DNA from: Micropruina glycogenica
Lineage (GTDB): Bacteria; Actinomycetota; Actinomycetes; Propionibacteriales; Propionibacteriaceae
Reading direction: 5' to 3'
Assembly (NCBI RefSeq): GCF_900289045.1
Contig: NZ_LT985188.1
Location: forward strand, 1,426,001 to 1,490,000
DNA: 64,000 bases
Positions 59,806 through 64,000 of this stretch are shown piece after piece. The notes beneath the pieces were generated by a model, which made no database searches, was not told where the DNA came from, and saw only the letters and a list, made by a program, of their open reading frames with translations. How positions within the stretch are numbered: the first letter of the stretch is position 1; each line of letters opens with the position of its first letter. Made by a program: the position numbers and the translations under genes.

Positions 59806-61209
59806 TCAGGACGCCAACCGCTGCAGTAGCGCCCAGCCGTCACGCACGTCGGCCATCCGCGTGGTGCGGGCACCGATCGAGAACCGCAGCACGACGCGGC
59901 CATCGAGCACGGTGCGGGTGAACAGCACCTGGCCGGTCGCGTTCGCTGCCGATATCAGGGCGGCAGTCGCCTCGTCGCCGTCGCGCAGCGCCAGGCACAG
60001 CAGGTTGAGTGGGTGCGGTGCCAACACCTCGAACCTGTCATCGTCAGCCACCCACTCGGCCAACTGCTGCGTCCACGCCACGTGGTCGCGAATCATCGCC
60101 TGCGCCGGCGCCACCCCGTCGGTGCGCAGGGTGAACCACAACTTCAGCGCTCTGAACCGCCTGCCCAGCGGCACCTGCCAGTCGCGGTAGTCGATGACTG
60201 CACCGGCTTCGGCGGCGGCCGTGCGCAGGTACTCGGGCAGAATGCTCAGGGCACCGAGCAGGCTGATCCGGTCGGCGGTGTAGAACAGGTTGCAGTCGAA
60301 GGTGATGCCCATCCACTTGTGCGGGTTGGTGCCGTAGCTGTCGGCGAGTTCGACGCCCTCGTTCAGCCAGCGCAGCTCGGGGCACAGGGTGGCGATGCCG
60401 GCCATCGCCGCGTCGACGTGCAGCCACACGCCCTCGGCCCGAGCCACCTCGGCGACCGCCCGCACGGGGTCGATCGCCAGCGAGTTGGTGGTGCCGACGG
60501 TGGCGCACACCCAGAACGGCACCAGGCCGGCGGCCCGGTCGGCGGCGATGAGGTCGGCGAGCGCGTCCGGCCGCATGGCGAAGTTCTCGTCGTGCGGCAC
60601 CACCCGCAAGTGGTCGGTACCGATGCCGGCGATGCGCAGGCCCTTCTCGACCGACGAATGCGCTTGTGACGTTGCGTACGCGACCAGCCGGGTGGTGTCG
60701 GAGTCGATGTTCACCGCCCCTTCGGTCGCCCGCCACCGGGCAGCCAGAATCGAGGTCAGGGTGGCCTCGCTGGCCGAGCCCTGAATCACGCCCCCGCCGG
60801 CCTCGCTGGTGCTGCGAAAGGCGTCGGGCAGGCCCAGCAGGTCGATCATCCAGTCCATCATGCGGGTCTCGACCTCTGTGACGGCCGGGCTCGTGGCCCA
60901 ACTCATGCCCTGCACACCCAGGCCGGCTGACACGAGTTCGGCCAGGATCGCCGGGTAGGTGGTGTTGGCCGGAAACCAGGCGAAGAAGCCGGGGTGCTGC
61001 CAGTTGGTGAGGCCTGGCACCACCACCCTGTCGAGGTCGGCGAAGAGGGCCTCGAAGCCGTCCGGTTCGCCCGGGTGCTCGGGCAGCAGGGCGGCGATCT
61101 CGCCCGGCGCCACTGTGGACTCGACGGGCAGCGACTCGACCCGGCTGTGGTAGTCGATGATCCACTCGATGAGCCGATGACCGTGAGCTCGAAACTCGTC
61201 CGCCTGCAC
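59806..61209 (-). CDS. PLP-dependent decarboxylase (aromatic-L-amino-acid type)
   Basis: 467 residues of the group II decarboxylase family. PLP contacts are His184 (SQAHSSVEK), Asp266 (LHVDAAMAG) and the Schiff-base Lys298 (NPHKWMG). The N-terminus (FRAHGHRLIEWIIDYH, QHPGFFAWFPANTTYPAIL) is typical of aromatic amino acid decarboxylases (Trp/Tyr/DOPA). The exact substrate cannot be read from the sequence. It stands alone, convergent with the FKBP gene. Confidence 0.92.
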   Translation of the reverse strand: MQADEFRAHGHRLIEWIIDYHSRVESLPVESTVAPGEIAALLPEHPGEPDGFEALFADLDRVVVPGLTNWQHPGFFAWFPANTTYPAILAELVSAGLGVQGMSWATSPAVTEVETRMMDWMIDLLGLPDAFRSTSEAGGGVIQGSASEATLTSILAARWRATEGAVNIDSDTTRLVAYATSQAHSSVEKGLRIAGIGTDHLRVVPHDENFAMRPDALADLIAADRAAGLVPFWVCATVGTTNSLAIDPVRAVAEVARAEGVWLHVDAAMAGIATLCPELRWLNEGVELADSYGTNPHKWMGITFDCNLFYTADRISLLGALSILPEYLRTAAAEAGAVIDYRDWQVPLGRRFRALKLWFTLRTDGVAPAQAMIRDHVAWTQQLAEWVADDDRFEVLAPHPLNLLCLALRDGDEATAALISAANATGQVLFTRTVLDGRVVLRFSIGARTTRMADVRDGWALLQRLAS

Positions 61210-61395
61210 CTGCCCAACCTAGTGGTGTTTCTCCTCGATGGCTGACCGTTTCGCGGCACCTGAGCACGCACCTCGCGGGGTCTCCCCGGTCGAGATACGA
61301 CCCGGTATCCCTGCATCGTCGCCTTGCGAAGCACGAACTCAACCACCAAACGGCTAGCCACTACAGAGACACTCCACTGGCGATAACGTGGCCGG

Positions 61396-61893
61396 GTGGC
61401 AGGCAAACCGGCGGGTGGCGGCACTCCCGCGACCGACGCGCTGACCGCCGCCGGCGTCCCTTTCACCCTGCACCCCTACACCCACCACGACGACAGTCGC
61501 GACTACGGCGCTGAAGCCGCTCGCGAGCTCGGTGTGGACGAACTGCAGATCTTCAAGACTCTGGTGGTCGACGTCGGGATCGGACGATCCCCGCTCGCGG
61601 TCGGCATCGTGCCGGTCGCGGCGCAGCTCGACCTGAAGGCGTTCGCCACCGCGGTGGGGGCCAAGAAGGCGACGATGGCAAAGCCGGCCGACGCGGCCCG
61701 CAGTTCGGGCTACGTGGTCGGCGGCATCTCGCCGATCGCTCAGAAGGCTCCGCTGCCCACCGTGCTCGACGAGACCGCCCAACTGTTCGACACCGTCTTC
61801 GTCTCTGCCGGACGGCGTGGGCTGCAGGTGGAGCTCGCCCCGGCCGACCTGCTGGCGATCACCGGAGCAACCTGGGGCGACATCGCCCGCTGA
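61396..61893 (+). CDS. ybaK: YbaK/EbsC-type aminoacyl-tRNA deacylase
   Basis: 165 residues, trans-editing family that clears mischarged Cys-tRNA(Pro). Seen are TLHPYTHHDDSRDYGAEAARELGV, IFKTLVVDV, KATMAKPADAARSSGYVVGGISP and RRGLQVELAPADL. The GTG start lies about 8 bases after a GATAAC -10-like box, again suggesting a leaderless transcript. Confidence 0.93.
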   Translation: MAGKPAGGGTPATDALTAAGVPFTLHPYTHHDDSRDYGAEAARELGVDELQIFKTLVVDVGIGRSPLAVGIVPVAAQLDLKAFATAVGAKKATMAKPADAARSSGYVVGGISPIAQKAPLPTVLDETAQLFDTVFVSAGRRGLQVELAPADLLAITGATWGDIAR

Positions 61894-62127
61894 GGCCGAG
61901 GGAGCGCTCTGGGCTCGACGACCTCGGGGTCTGGCGCCGCCAACCGAGATCCCGGCGTCCGCCGGGACGACAGAAATCGCGCGTTCGAACCGAACGCAGC
62001 CCTGACGGATAGCGCCCCCGTTGTCGGCCTCAGGGCTCTCCCCCATTGCCGCCCCAACATGTCGGCGGCGCCTCGTTGGCCGCGCGCGCCGGGCATACAG
62101 TGAGGCAACTTCGCGGAAGGCATGACG
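61894..62127. repeat. Gap with one F1 palindrome
   Basis: GATCCCGGCGtccGCCGGGACGAC at about 61949-61973 follows the ybaK gene and may end its transcript. The remainder is the leader of the DUF4097 gene, with GGAAGG at 62115-62120. Confidence 0.6.
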
Positions 62128-62949
62128 ATGACGCTCCCCAACAAGCCCGCCGACCAGGCCCAACCCGAGTTTCCGCTCTACGACCCGACGGCTCACGCTG
62201 ACGCCGACATCGACAACCCGCCACCAGAACTCGCGACGGCGCTCACGCCCCCCGCACCCGTACCACCGGCCCAGCGAGGGGTGTCGCGGCGCAGAATGCT
62301 ATGGCTGGGCGCCGCTGGTATCGCCGCCGTGGGCGTGGCCATGGCCGGCAACAACGCCTTCGGCCCGCGCCGAGGGGGTACGTTCACGATTCCGGCGTCC
62401 GCCAAGGTGCTCGTGATCACCACCGAGAGCGGCGACGTGCAACTGCGCGCGGCCGTGGGCACGCCGGTGGGCGAGTGGTCCGACAAGCTCGCGCCGGGCG
62501 CCCAGACGCCCACCGTCATCATGGACGGTGACACCGCCCGCATCTCGGGCGATGGCCGCACCGACCTCACACTCGGCGTGGCGCAGGGCGTCGAGGTGCG
62601 GGTCGAGACCCGCAGCGGCGACGTCACCGGCAGCGACCTCACCGCAGCCGGGGTGACTGTTCAGACCGCCAGTGGTGACGTGCAGTTGAGGCTCAGCAGC
62701 GCCGGCGGGCAGGTGACGGTCAGCACCGCGTCCGGCGATGTGCAGGTGCGGCTGAGTGGTGCCCCCGAGGGCGTCACGGTCAGCACGGCGTCCGGCGACG
62801 TGAGCATCACGCTGCCGCAACCGACCGGCGGTGACGGCTACCTGGTGACCACGCAGACCGCCTCGGGCGACGTGGACGCCATCGCCTCCGACGGCCGTCG
62901 TCCGGTGACGGTGACCACTGCCAGTGGCGACATCAGCGTGCAGTACTGA
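62128..62949 (+). CDS. Membrane-anchored DUF4097 beta-repeat protein
   Basis: 273 residues. A Pro-rich N-terminal segment is followed by SRRRMLWLGAAGIAAVGVAMA, a membrane helix preceded by a Tat-like twin arginine. A right-handed beta-repeat domain of the DUF4097 adhesin-like family follows, with six or more copies of (S/T)ASGDV-type turns about 17-20 residues apart. The start at 62128 is chosen because GGAAGG is 7 bases away; the ATG at 62122 is too close to it. Function is unknown; such proteins are often surface exposed. Confidence 0.85.
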   Translation: MTLPNKPADQAQPEFPLYDPTAHADADIDNPPPELATALTPPAPVPPAQRGVSRRRMLWLGAAGIAAVGVAMAGNNAFGPRRGGTFTIPASAKVLVITTESGDVQLRAAVGTPVGEWSDKLAPGAQTPTVIMDGDTARISGDGRTDLTLGVAQGVEVRVETRSGDVTGSDLTAAGVTVQTASGDVQLRLSSAGGQVTVSTASGDVQVRLSGAPEGVTVSTASGDVSITLPQPTGGDGYLVTTQTASGDVDAIASDGRRPVTVTTASGDISVQY

Positions 62950-62967
62950 GCGTTCCCGACAGGCGGA

Positions 62968-64000
62968 TCAGCCCACGTAGCGCACCAGTCGATCGAGCCC
63001 CTCGTTGAGCTCGTCGGCGGTGCCGCAGAACGACAACCGCATGAACCTGCGCCCCTGCACCGGGTCGAAGTCGATGCCCGGAGTGAGCGCCACGCCCGTT
63101 TCGGCGAGCACCTGCGCGCACCACGCCTGCGAGTCGTCGGTCAGGTGCCCGATGTCGCACCAGGCGTAGAAGGCGCCGTCGGGCGGGGCGAAGCTGGTGA
63201 TGCCCAGCTCGGGCAGCCGGGCCAGCAGCAGGTCGCGGTTGGCCGCGTAGCGGCGCACGTGCCCGTCCAACTCGGCGCGTGCGTCCGGCCCGAAGGCAGC
63301 CACGCCGGCCGCCTGCGAGATCGCCGGAGCGCAGATGGCCAGGTTGCCCTGCAGCAACTCGACCGGTCTGCGCAAGGCGTCCGGCACGAGCAGCCAGCCG
63401 ACCCGCCAGCCCGTCATCGACTGGTACTTGCTCAGCGACCCCACCACCACCGACTCGCGGCCGAACTGCCAGGCGCTGTCGGTGGGCCGGTCGAAGCTGA
63501 TGCCGTGGTAGATCTCGTCACTGATCAGCAGCACATCGTTGGCCTCACACCACGCGCTGATCGCCGCGAGCTCGGAACGTTCGATGATCGTTCCGGTCGG
63601 GTTGGCCGGGCTGGCGATGACCAAACCCGACGGCTTCTCGGGTAGGCCCTCCAGCATCGCCACGGTCGGCTGGTAGCGCACCTCGGGCCCGCAGTCGAGT
63701 TCGAGCAGCCGGCAGCCGAGGCTGACGATGTCGTTGCGATAGGCCGGGTACCCCGGACGGGTGATCGCCACCAGGTCGCCGGCATCGAACGCCGCCAGCA
63801 GGGTGAGCAGAAAACCCCCGGACGATCCCGTCGTCACGATCACCTGATCGGGGTCGACCTCGATCCGGTACTGATCGGCGTAGTGACCGGCGATCGCCGT
63901 GCGCAGGGCCAGTGTGCCGACGGCCTCGGTGTAGCCGAGCGTGTCGGTGTTCAGGGCGTCGGCCGCGGCGCTCAGCACCACCTGCGTTGCCGGAGTCGAC
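62968..64000 (-). CDS. Class I/II aminotransferase, 5' end cut by window edge
   Basis: The frame is open to the window end, so the N-terminus is missing (about 344 codons seen). Fold type I PLP enzyme: VTTGSSGGFLLTL, SPANPTGTIIE, ISDEIYHGISFD and the PLP lysine in GSLSKYQSMTGWRVGW. The late PPDGAFYAWCDIG is typical of aspartate/aromatic aminotransferase-like proteins. The substrate is not determined. Confidence 0.9.
   Translation of the reverse strand, partial: STPATQVVLSAAADALNTDTLGYTEAVGTLALRTAIAGHYADQYRIEVDPDQVIVTTGSSGGFLLTLLAAFDAGDLVAITRPGYPAYRNDIVSLGCRLLELDCGPEVRYQPTVAMLEGLPEKPSGLVIASPANPTGTIIERSELAAISAWCEANDVLLISDEIYHGISFDRPTDSAWQFGRESVVVGSLSKYQSMTGWRVGWLLVPDALRRPVELLQGNLAICAPAISQAAGVAAFGPDARAELDGHVRRYAANRDLLLARLPELGITSFAPPDGAFYAWCDIGHLTDDSQAWCAQVLAETGVALTPGIDFDPVQGRRFMRLSFCGTADELNEGLDRLVRYVG

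Overview
The window is chromosomal DNA of a high-GC actinobacterium. Evidence: strong third-position GC in every gene; many GTG/TTG starts; the actinobacterial integration host factor mIHF beside gmk and rpoZ; a PriA-type HisA; and the classic orders metK-coaBC-rpoZ-gmk-mihF, carA-carB-pyrD-pyrF, aroE-aroC-aroK-aroB, yebC...ruvC-ruvA-ruvB-yajC-secD-secF-apt-relA and hisD-hisC-hisB-hisH. A member of the Propionibacteriales is my guess; the sequence alone does not settle genus. Nearly all genes lie on the minus strand in tightly packed operons with 1-4 base stop/start overlaps.

Layout. 1-12133 (minus): a truncated MFS exporter, metK, coaBC, rpoZ, gmk, mihF, then pyrF, pyrD, carB, carA. 12134-14402: a small decaying accessory island, with a DUF559 nuclease-like gene bracketed by inverted copies of an ~80-bp repeat, a gene broken by an amber codon and a frameshift, and a shattered VOC gene. 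14410-25025 (minus): nusB, efp, a repeat-filled gap, paiB, aroB, aroK, aroC, aroE, mltG, ruvX, alaS. 25073-32831: two small membrane proteins, photolyase, a GH4 glycosidase (plus), a winged-helix protein, a VOC protein, rarA, and a divergent PadR regulator. 33116-41720: aspS, alkB, an ArsR/SRPBCC pair (plus), hisS, an MBL hydrolase, a DUF349 protein (plus), alkaline phosphatase. 41884-52189 (minus): relA, apt, secF, secD, yajC, ruvB, ruvA, ruvC, yebC. 52190-59188: a GNAT protein, priA, a 57-codon ORF, a serine hydrolase, hisH, hisB, hisC, hisD. 59410-64000: FKBP, a PLP decarboxylase, a YbaK deacylase, a DUF4097 anchored protein, and a truncated aminotransferase.

What sets the window apart is repetitive DNA. 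I can separate several families by eye: (F1) REP-like palindromes of type GATCCCGGCGtccGCCGGGATGACG, about twenty copies, often as inverted doublets; (F2) an ~115-bp palindromic element with GCGGAGCGGGG-type ends, three copies; (F3) an ~80-bp element with TTCTGAAA/TTTCAGAA ends, four copies, two of them flanking the DUF559 gene; (F4) ~24-bp tandem units with GGGGACGGTTCT; (F5) GGTCTCGACAGGCTCGACC-type units; and a single MITE-like insertion with perfect 12-bp terminal inverted repeats and an 11-bp target duplication beside rpoZ. Some of this DNA is read through as protein: the N-terminus of RuvX, the C-terminus of HisD, and probably a 20-residue insert in CarB. No transposase gene, CRISPR array, rRNA or tRNA gene was found.
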